Assembly (NCBI RefSeq): GCF_028554725.1
Contig: NC_071670.1
Location: forward strand, 51,697,501 to 51,761,500
Origin: Zeugodacus cucurbitae
Taxonomy: Eukaryota; Arthropoda; Insecta; Diptera; Tephritidae
Length of the DNA stretch: 64,000 nt
Reading direction: 5' to 3'
The translations under genes were made by a program, and so were the position numbers. Positions 52,121 to 62,850 of this stretch are shown here, piece by piece (within the stretch, counting starts at the first letter, position 1; every line of letters begins with the position of its first letter). The notes beneath the pieces were generated by a model. That model ran no database searches and had not been told where the DNA came from. It was given only the letters and a program-made list of their open reading frames with translations.

Positions 52121-54101
52121 TTATTTGTAGAATTCACGTTTATTGTGTTTCTTTTAGGTTTCAATACTCATATTTCTCTCTTTAGCTTAATTTGAAGTCT
52201 GAGTTCTCTTCAAATCCGTCTATTGAAGCTTTATAGCCTTAAATTCGCTAAACGAAAATTTAGCCTTTGTAGTGCTTAATAGGTCTCAGTTTCAGTGCAG
52301 TTATACATATGTACCACTTCAGTACTTGGTACATCGCAATCATCTTCATTTGCGTGGTCACCAGTGGCCACTTGAAGTGCCGCGCCTGCACTTGCGACAG
52401 CCACAGTTGCAACAACAAGTGCCGCTTTATTTACCAAAGCGGCAGCACTACTACAATTGTTGTTGTTATTGTTTAAACGGCTATCTGTTTCATAGGTAAA
52501 CACATCACAACACAAAATGTGATGTATGTGTTTCGGAGTGGGAGGAGTCTACAGTACTTCACTCTCCCATCCATCCATCCAACTTATCCAAAGCTCAACA
52601 AAGCGCACAAAGTGTTTGCGTTGACTGACAGCAAGTGAGTTGAAAATTTCGGTTGTTTCACTCACTTGTATTTGTTTATTTGGGGTTTGCTGGTTGGAAA
52701 GTTTAACTCGTTGGTACGCATTTGAATGACTGGTTGTTGTTGTTTGCTGTTGTTCGGTGTTATACAAGCAGGGTGCGCTGGTTGCTTTGTGGTTGTGCGT
52801 TGTGGCGCGCTTAATGTTTACTTGAAGTGTTGTTGTTGTTGTTGCTGTTGCTGCTCTTGAGCTTGTGTTGTTGTTTACCCACCCGCTATTTGCCTGCACT
52901 TGGCCTTTGGTGCACACACACCTATTTGTGACACAGCCACAGCTTCCAACATTCACTTTCAACCGATAAGGTTTGCACAACTCCACACTTGCCACAACAC
53001 GGCGCGTGTAATGCGTGGCACATTACAGGCTTATGTGTGTGTTGTATGTATATATGATCTCTTGTTTTTTCCCCTCTTTGACGCACACACATTAATTTCG
53101 AATTAGTTTTGCATCATATGCTACACGATGCAGAAAAATCGTCTAAACGCGTTACCGCCAGCAGACACATAGCCAAGCACAGCTGAGTCTTTCTCTATAG
53201 CCAGCGTACACTAGAGAGCATCCTTCGAGCTGAGTTGTGTGTGTGTTTGTGTGCGTTCAATTCGATTTTATGGGAAACTATTAAAGACCTCGCACAGATG
53301 AGCTGAGCTGAGTTGAGTGGTGTGTCTGCGTCGCCACCGCCGCTACCAGCTGGCTTGTGGCTGGAGCCTGTGGCAGTTACAATGCGCCTTCAGCGCCTTT
53401 GGTCAGCCACTTGAGGCATTTGAGGCAGGCGGCATAAGCCTGCTGCTACTTCTTCGCTTCGTGCTTCGTGTGTTTGATGGGCATGGATGTGGAACAGATC
53501 AGCGGATTTTCCACGTGAATGCGCGCCTTGCGAATGGATACCCAGCAACGGATGGATATATGTTTTCGCAATCGCCTAAAGATTGCAGCGCGCTCTTTCG
53601 CCGACTGTCCATCAGCTTAGCGTTCATAACTTGTCGGCGTTGTTGAGCGCATTTTGTTTGTTGAAATTAGGTTAATACCGGCTGGTGAGCATAATCGAGA
53701 ATTGCAAACTTGTGGCAAGTTGCAGTCACTTGCATATTTCAATGTAGATGCACCTACATATCTACATTGTATGTTGCACCGTGTTCGATAGTTTTTGTTG
53801 TTTGTAGATTTTTTTTTTTTACTTTTCGGTCGCTTTGGTGTCCAACTGACAGTTGCGATTTGCGCGTGTTAATTGAAAACTGGCAAAAATTGCAAAATGG
53901 GTTTGGTGGCAAGTGCCACAAGTTGGTGAAGCAACAATAAGCATACATGTATAACACTTGTTTTAATCTTTAAATGCGTGGGAAAGTAGTTGTAAACTAA
54001 TTGCATGTGGTTTGCTTTGGAAAGATGAGCTGAATTAGAGTGATAGTGGACAGCAGTAGTGATTACAATAGAATTACACAAATTTGATGTTAGTCATAAA
54101 C
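52121..54101 (-). other. Lim1: Upstream Lim1 intron, no gene seen
   Basis: GC-balanced intronic DNA with TTG/CAA tracts. Frames at 52549-52995 (minus) and 53317-53646 (plus) were examined: composition is microsatellite-driven or random and no domain is visible. Confidence 0.4.
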
Positions 54102-54206
54102 AGTAATGATTACTTGAAAAAAGATGACTTCAAAAAAAGTAGCGATTACTTAAAAAATGTAATGATTACTTCAAAAAAGTAATGATTACTTCAAACAAAT
54201 AATGAT
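54102..54206 (+). repeat. Minisatellite, about 20-base unit (GTAATGATTACTTCAAAAAA)
   Basis: Five imperfect copies of the unit lie end to end just outside the 3' end of the LINE at 54247. They could be simple slippage DNA that served as an AT-rich target, or a byproduct of insertion. Confidence 0.75.
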
Positions 54207-54280
54207 CAAATCGAAAAGTAATTTAATAAATAGTAAAGACAACATATTTTTTTTTATTTTATTTTTTTTTTTTTATTTTT

Positions 54281-54419
54281 AAGAAATTTGTACAATAATA
54301 AATTATTTGACAAATGAATATTTAGCAGCGCTAGCAACAAGGGCCTTCGGCTGTCTGTAATCTAATATAACGTTAATGTTTAAGGTGTTAGTAGAGCTAA
54401 CTACGATTTATTCTTAATA
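54281..54419 (-). other. LINE 3' UTR
   Basis: This covers about 140 bases between the ORF2 stop and the A-rich tail. An AATAAA hexamer lies at 54412-54407, just after the stop. The last bases before the tail include TTGTACAAATTTC. Confidence 0.65.
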
Positions 54420-57050
54420 TTAAATATGCTTTAACAAGTCAGTCTCTTTCAACAATTTGTACATCTTTAGAACGTTTGTGATGTTGGCCTCTCTCAAAAG
54501 GTCGAAGGGATCCGTTGTACTCAGGATATCTTTTCGGGTTGAGTCGATAATTGGACAATGTAGTAAATGCCGAATTGATGCCGGCTCTTCACAAAATGGA
54601 CACTTACTGGGTGGGGTACGTTGTAGAAGATGTGCGTGCGTGATAATTGTGTGCCCCAGGCGTAGGCGAATAAATGGCTTAATTGTTGAGAGAGCTATGT
54701 CGGCAGCGAAAGTTCCTTTCTTTCTGCTAGGATTGATAGCGGAGTAGTGATGAGCATAGGTGTTCCAATCGCTAATTTGAGTCTGGCGTCTTTCGTTTGC
54801 GATTTCAGTCAAAATGTCTTTTTTAGACATGTAGTTAAACATTATGGATGGTGTTTTTGCAACGTTTTTTGCAGCCGCGTCGGCGTTTTCGTTGCCAATG
54901 ATTCCTGTGTGGCCTGGTATCCACATTAGTTTGATTTTTCGAGGTGTGGCTATTAAAGTGTTGCGTATCGCGACTACCTCATTTTGACTATTGGAGGGGC
55001 ATTCGATGGCGTCAAGGCATGAGTTACTGTCGGTGCAAATAATGAACTTGCCTCGGTGAAGCTTGGCATATGTGATGGCTTCGAGAACAGCGGAGACTTC
55101 AGCGGTAAACACGGAGCAAATCGGGTGGAGTAGGCCGTGCCGAATAATTTCTCCATTTTCTTTTGTTACTGCAAATGATGTGTTGTCGCGGGATTTAGAG
55201 CCATCCGTAAATAAGAAGTTCCATCCATTTTGGCTGTAAAAGTGCTTTTCTTTCGCATAAATTGCTCTGTATTTCTCTTGTGGTGTATTTGTTTTTGGAA
55301 ATTGGAGTGTTTTAATTGTGTGAGGAATGTTGTTAATCAACCACTGTTGGCGGATAGTGGATACTCTAGGCCTTGAAGTATGCGGTATCTGAAGGTGTTT
55401 AAGGAATTTCAGTGGTCGACTGATTGCTGGCAAGAATCTCGGCTCCCGTTTTCTTGACATTGCGTTTTTTACGTCTCTTTTTAAAATATTGTTTGGAGTA
55501 AATAGCAGTTTAGGGAGTAAACGACGGCAGCTATCGATTGTTCTTTCAGCGATTGTAGGCAAGCCAGTTTCTGCAAAGAGGTTTTTTAGGGGTGTCGTAG
55601 GGAATGATCTTATGCTTCTCCGTATTGCTACGTGATAAGGCGTGGATATTTTGTTGATTGCAGATGCTGGACAGTTTCCATAGAGTGGAAGTGCGTATTC
55701 AACCTTGGAGAGTATTAAGGCTCTGGTTGCGTTGATAAGAGTGGCTGGGTGAATATGGCTTTTCTTAGATGTTAGATATTTTATTATATTTAATCTTGTC
55801 ACAAGACAGTCTCTAACATATTTACAATGTGATTTAAAGTTATATTTAGAGTCTATTATTAATCCTAAAACTTTAAGTTCATTAACAATGCTAATATTAA
55901 GGTTAGTACAGAAGTTAGTTAGATTAGAGCAGTTCACTTTTTTGCAAATATGTAAAATTTTTGTTTTTTCTATTGATATTGTGATACCAGCAGTCAGGGA
56001 CCATGAAGTTAACTCTGCTAGGACATTTTCGAAAATTTGAGTGACTTGAGCAAGATTGTTACACTTTGTGTAGAAGACTACATCATCGGCGTAGAGCTGA
56101 CATTGGATGCCGCGGATATTTGTTGTTCGGAGAACAATTTCATCAAACGCGATTATGAAAAGAAATGCAGATAAGGGTGAACCTTGTGGGGTGCCATTAT
56201 CTAAAGGAACACTGTTGGACAGAAATCCGTTTATTTTGACTCTACACTTTCTATGCTGGAGAAAATTTTTAACAAATTTTTTAATTTTTGGGCCCACTTT
56301 CCAAGCGTCAAGTTGTTTCAAAACTATGTGTATGCCGATTCTGTCGAATGCTTTTTGAAAGTCTATCGCTAATAAAGACACGTGGTTTTTGGAGGATAAA
56401 GCGTTTGAAATAAAGTAGTCTAGATGTAGGAGTGCATCCATGGTGCCAAATCCCTTTCTGTATGCAACTTGATTAGGGCTTATAAGGTTTTTCACTTCAG
56501 CATACCACGCTAAGCGATTGACAATAATCTTTTCTAATAATTTTCCAAGACATGATAGGAGCGAAATTGGTCTATAACTGTTTACATCAGAAGGGGGTTT
56601 GTTGGGTTTTAGTATTGGAACAATACATGCAGTTTTCCAAAATTGTGGGTAGGGTCCACTATCAAAAATGCAATTGTAAAGCTTGAGTAGTCTACTCCTG
56701 ACTGAGTTTGGCAGGTTTTGAATTATGGGATATGTAATCTTGTCCAGGCCTGGTGAACTTCCTTTGACTAAGGAGAGGGCAAATTCGAGTTCTGATGGGA
56801 GGATTTTGGACTCAAGTTGCTTGGCTGTGATTGATAAAGGGTAAGAGATTGGTGGTTCCTGGTTTAGTCGTCTTGCTTTTAAGTTGCGGAAAGTGTTTGA
56901 GAAGGTTGTATCGGAGGAGGAAAGGGAGAACTGAGAAGCAAAATTGTTGGCAATAGCATGTGGGTCAGAGAGTGGTCCATTAGCGGAATTAATGTACGTA
57001 AAGGACATTTGTCTTGGGGAGCGAGTGAGTATTCGTATGTCATTCCATAT
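54420..57050 (-). pseudogene. LINE ORF2, second part: reverse transcriptase and RNase H
   Basis: Counting from the methionine at 57008 there are 862 codons. The reverse transcriptase covers about residues 80-350: SSPGLDKITY (84-93), RPISLLSCLGKLLEKI (146-161), the catalytic LAIDFQKAFD (213-222), GTPQGSPLS (272-280) and LYADD (305-309) with the two catalytic aspartates. RNase H covers about 595-715: TDGSK with Asp602, AEVSAVLEA with Glu637, CTDSNS with Asp660, and WIPGHTGIIGNENAD with His700 and Asp710. All catalytic residues look intact. A C-terminal zinc-like motif CPFC-x7-H-x3-C is at 803-818. This is not an independent gene: it is the continuation of the endonuclease frame (57040-58128), from which it is separated by a one-base shift in an A8 run. 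The methionine at 57008 is only the first one after the break. Confidence 0.9.
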
Positions 57051-58128
57051 TTTTTTTAGGTTTTGTTGATGGGTTTATGCTGGAGGTAAGTTCTTCAAAT
57101 GCTTTGCGCTTTGCTAATTTGGCGTTTCGCTTAAATTGTGCGTTTGCTTTTTTGTATCTCAATAGATTTTCTGTTGAGCGAACGGTTTTGTATTGGTGCC
57201 ACAAGTTCTGCTTGGAAACTTGGAGGGCGGATAGTTCGGAGCTCCACCAAGGAACGGTTTTATTGGATCTATTTGGTTTAGTTTGTGGTATGGTGAGGTG
57301 AGCTGCTGATCGTATAACTCTTAGGATTTTAGCTGCTTCTTGGTTTATGTTATTAGCAATTGGAGAGGCTGCACTGATTTCTTCGCACATTTGACTGAAT
57401 TTCTTCCAGTCGGCTTGGTTAGTTTTAAATCTGGGTGTGAATTTTACTAAGGATTGATTGCAGACTGAGGTTATTTGGGTAAGGATAGGGAAGTGGTCGC
57501 TTCCATGTAATGAGTCAAGGACTTTCCACTGGCAGTTTGAGGCTAGAGTTGCGGAACAAAGTGTAATGTCAACTGTAGAAAAGGTGTGGTGAGTCGAAAA
57601 GTGGGTGGGAGCACCATTATTTAGTGATATAAAATTGGATGGGATTAACGCGTCTTCAATTTTTTGTCCTCTAGAGTTTGTGTAATCAGATCCCCAGATA
57701 GTATTCCAGGCGTTGAAGTCGCCTCCAATGATGCATTGTGTACTGAATTGGTTCAGAAGTTGGGAAATATCAGATGTAGAAAAAGTATCTTTGGGAGGAA
57801 TGTACATGCAAACAGCCACTATCTTGGTTGTTGTATTGATGTCAATCGCTAGTGCTGAGAAGCTTGTTTGAATAGGTGATAGTTTGTGTTGAATATTCCT
57901 TTTGACTAATATTGCAATTCCTTGCTTTTTACTAGTGATCTGAGGTAGATTGTAGAAATGCCCTATGTAATTTTTGGGAGTGTAGGCAGTTTGGTTTTGG
58001 GGTAAGTGAGTTTCGGTTAAAAGAATGATGGATGGGGAATAGTATTTAATCAGAATTTCAAGTTCGTGATAGTTATTGAGGTAACCATTCATATTCCATT
58101 GCAAAATTGATAACATGATGAATAGCAA
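57040..58128 (-). pseudogene. LINE ORF2, first part: AP endonuclease
   Basis: This frame of 362 codons is the N-terminal part of ORF2. It has the exonuclease-endonuclease-phosphatase fold motifs of an apurinic-type endonuclease: LQWNMNG (Asn12), LLTETHL (Glu39), YIPP (Tyr109), GGDFNAWNTIWGS (Asp137, Asn139), VDITL (Asp187) and GSDHFPI (Asp211, His212). In LINEs this enzyme nicks the target DNA so that the 3' end primes reverse transcription. The frame ends early at 57040, just after a run of eight A (57057-57050 on the minus strand). The coding sense continues in another frame into the reverse transcriptase. A one-base slip in the run, real or a sequencing error, explains the break. Confidence 0.9.
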
Positions 58129-58248
58129 ATAATATGGAGGTAAAACGAAAAGTTATGGGAGAACGAATATATGCATACACACACGCATGTAACTGCTTTT
58201 GACACTCTGTGAGCAGAGCGCCGGTAGCCACCTACAGTGAGGGATGCA
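58129..58248 (-). other. Spacer between LINE ORF1 and ORF2
   Basis: About 120 non-coding bases between the ORF1 stop and the first methionine of ORF2. It is long enough that ORF2 must be reached by re-initiation or a similar route. No promoter-like motif was recognised. Confidence 0.5.
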
Positions 58249-59580
58249 TTACATTTCGAAGTCACTGTTATGATCAGCAACGCTCTTTGGCTCAGCTTGT
58301 ACTGAGTCGGAGAGCATTAGACCACCACAGTCGTTATTTCTGGGCGAGGGGAAGATATAATTGTTGCTTGAGGTGGGGTTGATTGTTGAAGAGTTGGTGA
58401 GAGAGAAGGGTTTGGTCAAAGTAGAATTAAAAGGTGAATTGGTGATTGAAGTTTTGTTGTTTGTTGGCGTAGTCGTGCTAGAAGCCCATGAATGGGCGAT
58501 AGATTTGTTGGAGTTTGGTAAACTAGTGTTAGTTGAAGTGCTATTTGGAGAGGTGGAAATTTTTTTTGAAGCTTGAGGTGTATTTTTTGTTTTGTCGTTT
58601 TCGGAAGGTTTTGATGTTGTGGAGGCTGAAGTGGGAATGTTTGGAGTGGTTATTTGTGCAGGTAGAGAAATTATTGTTGAAAAGGGTGTAAAAGAAGAGG
58701 TGGAGGAGTGCTGAGATCTGTATTTAGTAGCTGCTTCACGCATGCTGCATTTGTCCATGGTTTTTATTTTTAAGATTTCTTTGGCCTGTATAAACTTGGG
58801 ACAAGTGTTTGCGGAGGAAGGGTGTTCGCCTGAGCAATTCACACACATGGTTCTTGAGCATTCGCTGTCATTGTGAGGGGGGAGACTGCAGTTGACGCAT
58901 GTAGGAAGGCTTTTGCATTTTTTTATTGTGTGTCCGAGCTTTTGACAGGTTTTGCAGCGCATCGGGTTGGGATAGTAGGGACGGACTGAAATTTTTCGCC
59001 AGGCTACATCAATTTCCTCAGGTAGCTTGTAGGCATCAAAAGTGAGGAGCATTGCACCTGTTGGGACTATGACACCTTCAAGCTTCTTCTGGAATTTATA
59101 CACTGCACTTACTCCATAATCTTCAAGGCCTTCAATAATTTCTTTTTCAGGCAAATGGTTAAGAAATGGCGCGAAAATCGTGCCTTTTACGGAGTTAAGG
59201 TGTTCATGGTAATTAGCTGAAATTTTGCAGATGTTCGAAAGTGTTATCGTGTTTGTGAATTTTTCAGCAGTTTTTTTATTTTTAACTAATAAGAGAAGAC
59301 TTCCGTCGCGCAATTCTGAGATGGATTTAACATCTTTGCTAATGCCTAAAATGGCTTTATGCACCGCAAAGCATGAAAAATGTGACAGTGGTTTATTGTC
59401 TTCTAATGATTTAAGGACTATGTATTTTGGGTCGTCGTTTTTAGAGATGTTAATGGGGGGAAGCTCAGGGAAAGTCTCTTGAGATTTGTTGGCTTTTTTT
59501 CGTTTTGTATGAGGACTAGAGGAAAGTAGGGCGAACCTATTTTCCCCTGGGTTGTGGGCCCCAGGGGGCATTATGAACAC
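58249..59580 (-). CDS. LINE ORF1, gag-like RNA-binding protein
   Basis: The frame has 443 codons and is intact. A methionine at residue 4 (MPPGAHNPGENRFALLS) may be the real start, since the upstream MFI adds little. Residues 50-200 have the pattern of the RNA-recognition-like fold of insect gag proteins (IVLKSLED, LSHFSCFAVHKAI, ELRDGSLLLLV, GVIVPTGAMLLTFD). Three zinc knuckles follow: CKTCQKLGHTIKKC (209-222), CVNCSLPPHNDSEC (228-241) and CVNCSGEHPSSANTC (246-260). The C-terminal 150 residues are low-complexity Ser/Thr/Asn/Pro. In I-type LINEs this protein binds the element RNA in a ribonucleoprotein particle. Its stop lies 120 bases before ORF2. Confidence 0.92.
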   Translation of the reverse strand: MFIMPPGAHNPGENRFALLSSSPHTKRKKANKSQETFPELPPINISKNDDPKYIVLKSLEDNKPLSHFSCFAVHKAILGISKDVKSISELRDGSLLLLVKNKKTAEKFTNTITLSNICKISANYHEHLNSVKGTIFAPFLNHLPEKEIIEGLEDYGVSAVYKFQKKLEGVIVPTGAMLLTFDAYKLPEEIDVAWRKISVRPYYPNPMRCKTCQKLGHTIKKCKSLPTCVNCSLPPHNDSECSRTMCVNCSGEHPSSANTCPKFIQAKEILKIKTMDKCSMREAATKYRSQHSSTSSFTPFSTIISLPAQITTPNIPTSASTTSKPSENDKTKNTPQASKKISTSPNSTSTNTSLPNSNKSIAHSWASSTTTPTNNKTSITNSPFNSTLTKPFSLTNSSTINPTSSNNYIFPSPRNNDCGGLMLSDSVQAEPKSVADHNSDFEM

Positions 59581-59781
59581 ACCTTACGCAATCACTTATG
59601 TATAACTATTTATGCACTGTTTTTTTTTTTTTTTTTTTTTTTTTTGTTTTTATGAGATCAATTGATACACAGAGAGCGTCACAGAGTAACGAAACGGTAT
59701 AACGAAAACAGACGAATAAGCGAATACTGATAACGCACGAAAAGAGTGAACGTCCGCACGCGTCAGAGGTTAGTCGGTGAC

Positions 59782-59785
<4 letters not shown>
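59581..59785 (-). promoter_or_regulatory. LINE 5' leader with internal A26 run
   Basis: The leader of about 205 bases starts TAGTCACCGACTAACCTCTG near 59783 and reaches ORF1. In the middle (59645-59620, minus strand) is a run of 26 A. Full-length LINEs of this type carry an internal RNA polymerase II promoter in the 5' leader, so the first bases here probably include it; this is inferred from family behaviour. Confidence 0.5.

Positions 59786-59820
<35 letters not shown>
59786..59820 (-). repeat. A35 run abutting the LINE 5' end
   Basis: On the minus strand 35 A directly precede the element. This may be the tail of an older retroelement in the same direction. The next bases out (TGTACAGAAATT on the minus strand) resemble the LINE's own pre-tail sequence (TTGTACAAATTTC). 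Otherwise it is an A-rich target site. Confidence 0.7.
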
Positions 59821-59825
<5 letters not shown>

Positions 59826-60859
59826 CTGTACAATGTATTGCATTTCAGCTTGTTGGATTATATTTATCTCAAAAAAGCAATACATAAAAAAAATACAAAA
59901 AAAAAACAGGTTTTTAGTTTTAAAATCAATTGAATACATATTTCCTATTGCATGACAAACATTAGCTTAGTCCCACTATAACCAACACAAGCGCAATCTT
60001 AACCTCGCCAATAGAATGAAATCGACTGCATTTGTCAAAGCTTTGAGAGCAAAAGTTTGAGCCGTAGGCGAATGTAACGAAACAAAAAATCCTCATTTCA
60101 AACATTTAAATGTCAAATGCAGACAACAAAATTACACAACACAATTTAGTTGTGTGACTGCACATGCACACACCCATGCTCACATAAATGTTGCCGCAAA
60201 CTAGCACGTGCAATATGCATGCCACAAACTTTCCGTTTTAGGCAGAGACAAAAACACGCAAATTGCTGTTGCTGCTGCCGCTGCAGGCCAATAATACAAC
60301 AAAGCTGACAAAGCCCGACTGGAACAATAACGGTAACAACAACAACAAAAATATATGCATGTTGCATGCAACATTGAAAGTGCCACACGTTAGTTGAGTT
60401 GAAGTTTTGTGCGCGCGTCAGCGATTTGGAGGCAGTTGCATGTAGCAAGAATTCTAACGACTATTCAACTGCAGCAAATACGAGTTTGGCACAAAACGCC
60501 TCCCCCTCAATATACTACGACAATGGAAGTAAAGTGTAGAAAAAAATTCAAAGAAAATGCGAAATGAAAAGCGAAACGCCAGTCACCGATAGTCTGCAAA
60601 AATTTAGTTCTACTTGACTGCACGCTGTCAATAGCAAAAGCTGGTGTGAGCGAATATGGGGAGTTCATGGAAAAATCACTTGAATGACAAAAGGAAGTGT
60701 ATTAAAGAGGGAACGCAACAAGAGTTGTTGGTGTATGCTTTAAGTTGGGATTTAAATTTAATATAGACTTGTGATAAAATTGGAATATTTTGAGTTTTTT
60801 AGATAAGTAGAAATCGGACTAAAATCTGAACCGATAAATCTGTAGTGAAACTTTTTCCA
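59821..60859 (-). other. Lim1: Upstream Lim1 intron, no gene seen
   Basis: GC-balanced intronic DNA with CAA/CAG microsatellites near 60270 and 60335. No coding frame has a domain. Confidence 0.4.
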
Positions 60860-61350
60860 ATAAAAAACTTTGAGCTGAGCTTCAGTACAATTAGTTTAAA
60901 CCAAAAAAATCTTTGTCGGAACTTCACTCAAACGTAATCAGACCGCAGCCGTATCAGCTTCAGTTCATTCCACTTCAGTCACAGTAGCAATATGCACAGA
61001 AGCTCAGCTTGAAGTGTATTAAAAATTGAGCTGCCACTGAATTCGAATTGTACTGAAACCAAACTCAAATTAAAGCGAATTTGAACTATACCAAATCGAA
61101 TCTAATCGATTCGAAGTTGATTTGTATGCTGAACTGAATTAAAACTGTAACTTATTTGAAGATGAGCTTTGAAGAGTTTTATGTAGAACTTAAATTGTAA
61201 CTGTGCAATGAACTGCAATGCAATTTGGCTTCCACTGAAACCTAAAAGGAATACATGTAAATCTCAGCTGGAATAAATTATAAATAACTTGAATGCGACT
61301 AATGTAATGGAACTGGAACTGTAATGAAAATAATCTGTAGCTGAACTAAA
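60860..61350. repeat. Cryptically simple DNA rich in CTGAA / AACTG words
   Basis: Words such as CTGAACTGAA, AACTGTAAC and TTTGAACT recur far more densely than in neighbouring DNA, without a fixed period. This looks like slippage-grown simple sequence or a strongly decayed minisatellite. Confidence 0.4.
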
Positions 61351-62600
61351 TGTGTGATGGGTTCCATTTCGATGAAATTAGTCAGCAATTAAGCTTACAG
61401 AAGCTAAATTTTAATAAAAGTAAGTTTAAATGGATTTAAAGTGCTTCCAAACGTCTGCCAAGTTCCATATTTTGATTGAATACTCACATTAAACGGAATA
61501 TTATAAATATGGCAACTCTATAACTTAGTTAAAAAAATATTTATTGGCAACCCCAACACGAAAATATACTTTTTAGTGAATGAAATGTCCTAAAAAGTAA
61601 AAACAAACATAACTGATGGCAACCCTATTCCACAAATATCCATTCCTAGTTCTTATATGATATAATATTAACCGAAGAAACCATCAACTTATAATAAGAG
61701 AAGAAAAAAACAGTTTAAAGAACAATGTTCCTTGTCTATTAATCTATTATTTATAAGAGAAATATTGTGTAGTACCATACCTTGTTTCGAATTGCCAGTA
61801 AGCGCCTAAAGTATGGTTAACATGCAAGCTAGCAGTAGTGCTCTCCCGCCAAAGAACTTCTTCCACCAATACACACACCTCAGTACACCCACTTGCCTGC
61901 CCACTTTGTTACCCAAGTGATTGCTTTCCTAGTTATATGTAATTCAACATGCCCACATACTACAAGCTTCCACAACTACAAGTCCTCGTGTGCTTAATGG
62001 CAAACGTTTGTCGTTCCTTCTGGTTTCTAGTTCACACGTGTTTTCTATTCAAAATTTTCTTAGACACATTTCACTCGAAAGACAGCCCCCGACAAAAGTA
62101 TTGTAAATTTACTTGAAACACGCAAACTTAACTGGCAACATACTCAAGAAGCAGTGGAGGAAGACGAAGAAGCTTGTTTATTTTACAAATCGTCCGCATA
62201 TCAGTTGACCGAAATGCAAACACTGCTTATAAATACAACAAGCTAATTTAGCAAGCAGGTGGATTGGATTGTATTCCAAGGAAGTTGAAAAGGTGTGGAA
62301 AGTACTTGGGACTTCCGTGCTGATGTAGATTAGTGTAGATGTGTGAACGAAAATCATGACTTTAAGTTGGAAATTCGAAAAGTTAATACGAAGATATTTG
62401 AAGGTTGATTGATTCAATTTCTTTACATTGTAATGATGATTCACCATTAAATAGATGACCAAAATTTTCTAAATTACATGTAATGAATACTTGAGTAATC
62501 CGAAATCTTTTTTATCATAGAGGTTAAACAATAATTCATAGAAATACTATTGTATAAGGGTATTCAATACTAGCTTTCAACGAGTGTTATTGGAAAATTA
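61351..62600 (-). other. Lim1: Upstream Lim1 intron, no gene seen
   Basis: AT-rich DNA. Two GGCAACC words (61549 and 61616) are the reverse of the GTTGCC core of the adjacent minisatellite. No gene. Confidence 0.35.
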
Positions 62601-62850
62601 AATAATTAGAGGTTGCCACCTTTTCTTAATAATATTTACTAATAACAAAATTACATCAGTATAATGAAAAATTCCGATCAATTGAAAATTGCTTCATTAT
62701 TAAAATTCGAGGAAAACGATTTAACAGAGTTGCCACCTTTTTATTTTCAATAATAAAAAATTTAACTTAAAGTAATATATTTGATTCTAGTGAATTATAC
62801 TTGATGCATTTAAACATAGAAAAATTACCGAGTTGCCACCTTGTGCATAT
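62601..62850 (+). repeat. GTTGCCACC minisatellite, about 110-base spacing, three copies
   Basis: GAGGTTGCCACCTTTTC (62610), GAGTTGCCACCTTTTT (62728) and GAGTTGCCACCTTGTG (62831) are spaced about 117 and 103 bases apart. The core and the spacing match the cluster at 38.6-38.86 kb. Confidence 0.6.

Larger units (their letters stand above)
54247..59785 (-). mobile_element. I-clade-like non-LTR retrotransposon (LINE), nearly full length
   Basis: On the minus strand the order is: 5' end near 59785, a 5' leader of about 200 bases, gag-like ORF1, ORF2 with endonuclease, reverse transcriptase and RNase H, a short 3' UTR, and an A-rich tail (54280-54247, A-runs interrupted by single T). A gag with three CCHC knuckles plus RNase H in ORF2 points to the I superfamily rather than the Jockey clade, which lacks RNase H. 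It sits in the upstream Lim1 intron in the gene's own orientation. The only coding lesion seen is one frame shift in ORF2, so the copy is young. No convincing target-site duplication was found; A/T-rich flanks could hide one. The 5' boundary is estimated from the end of the A35 run. Confidence 0.9.

Noticed and set aside
52549..52995. 148-codon minus-strand frame with Thr/Gln runs
   Set aside because: TTG/CAA microsatellites explain the open frame.
54420..59580. LTR retrotransposon or retrovirus-like element
   Set aside because: There are no long terminal repeats, protease or integrase; an AP endonuclease and an A-rich tail define a LINE.
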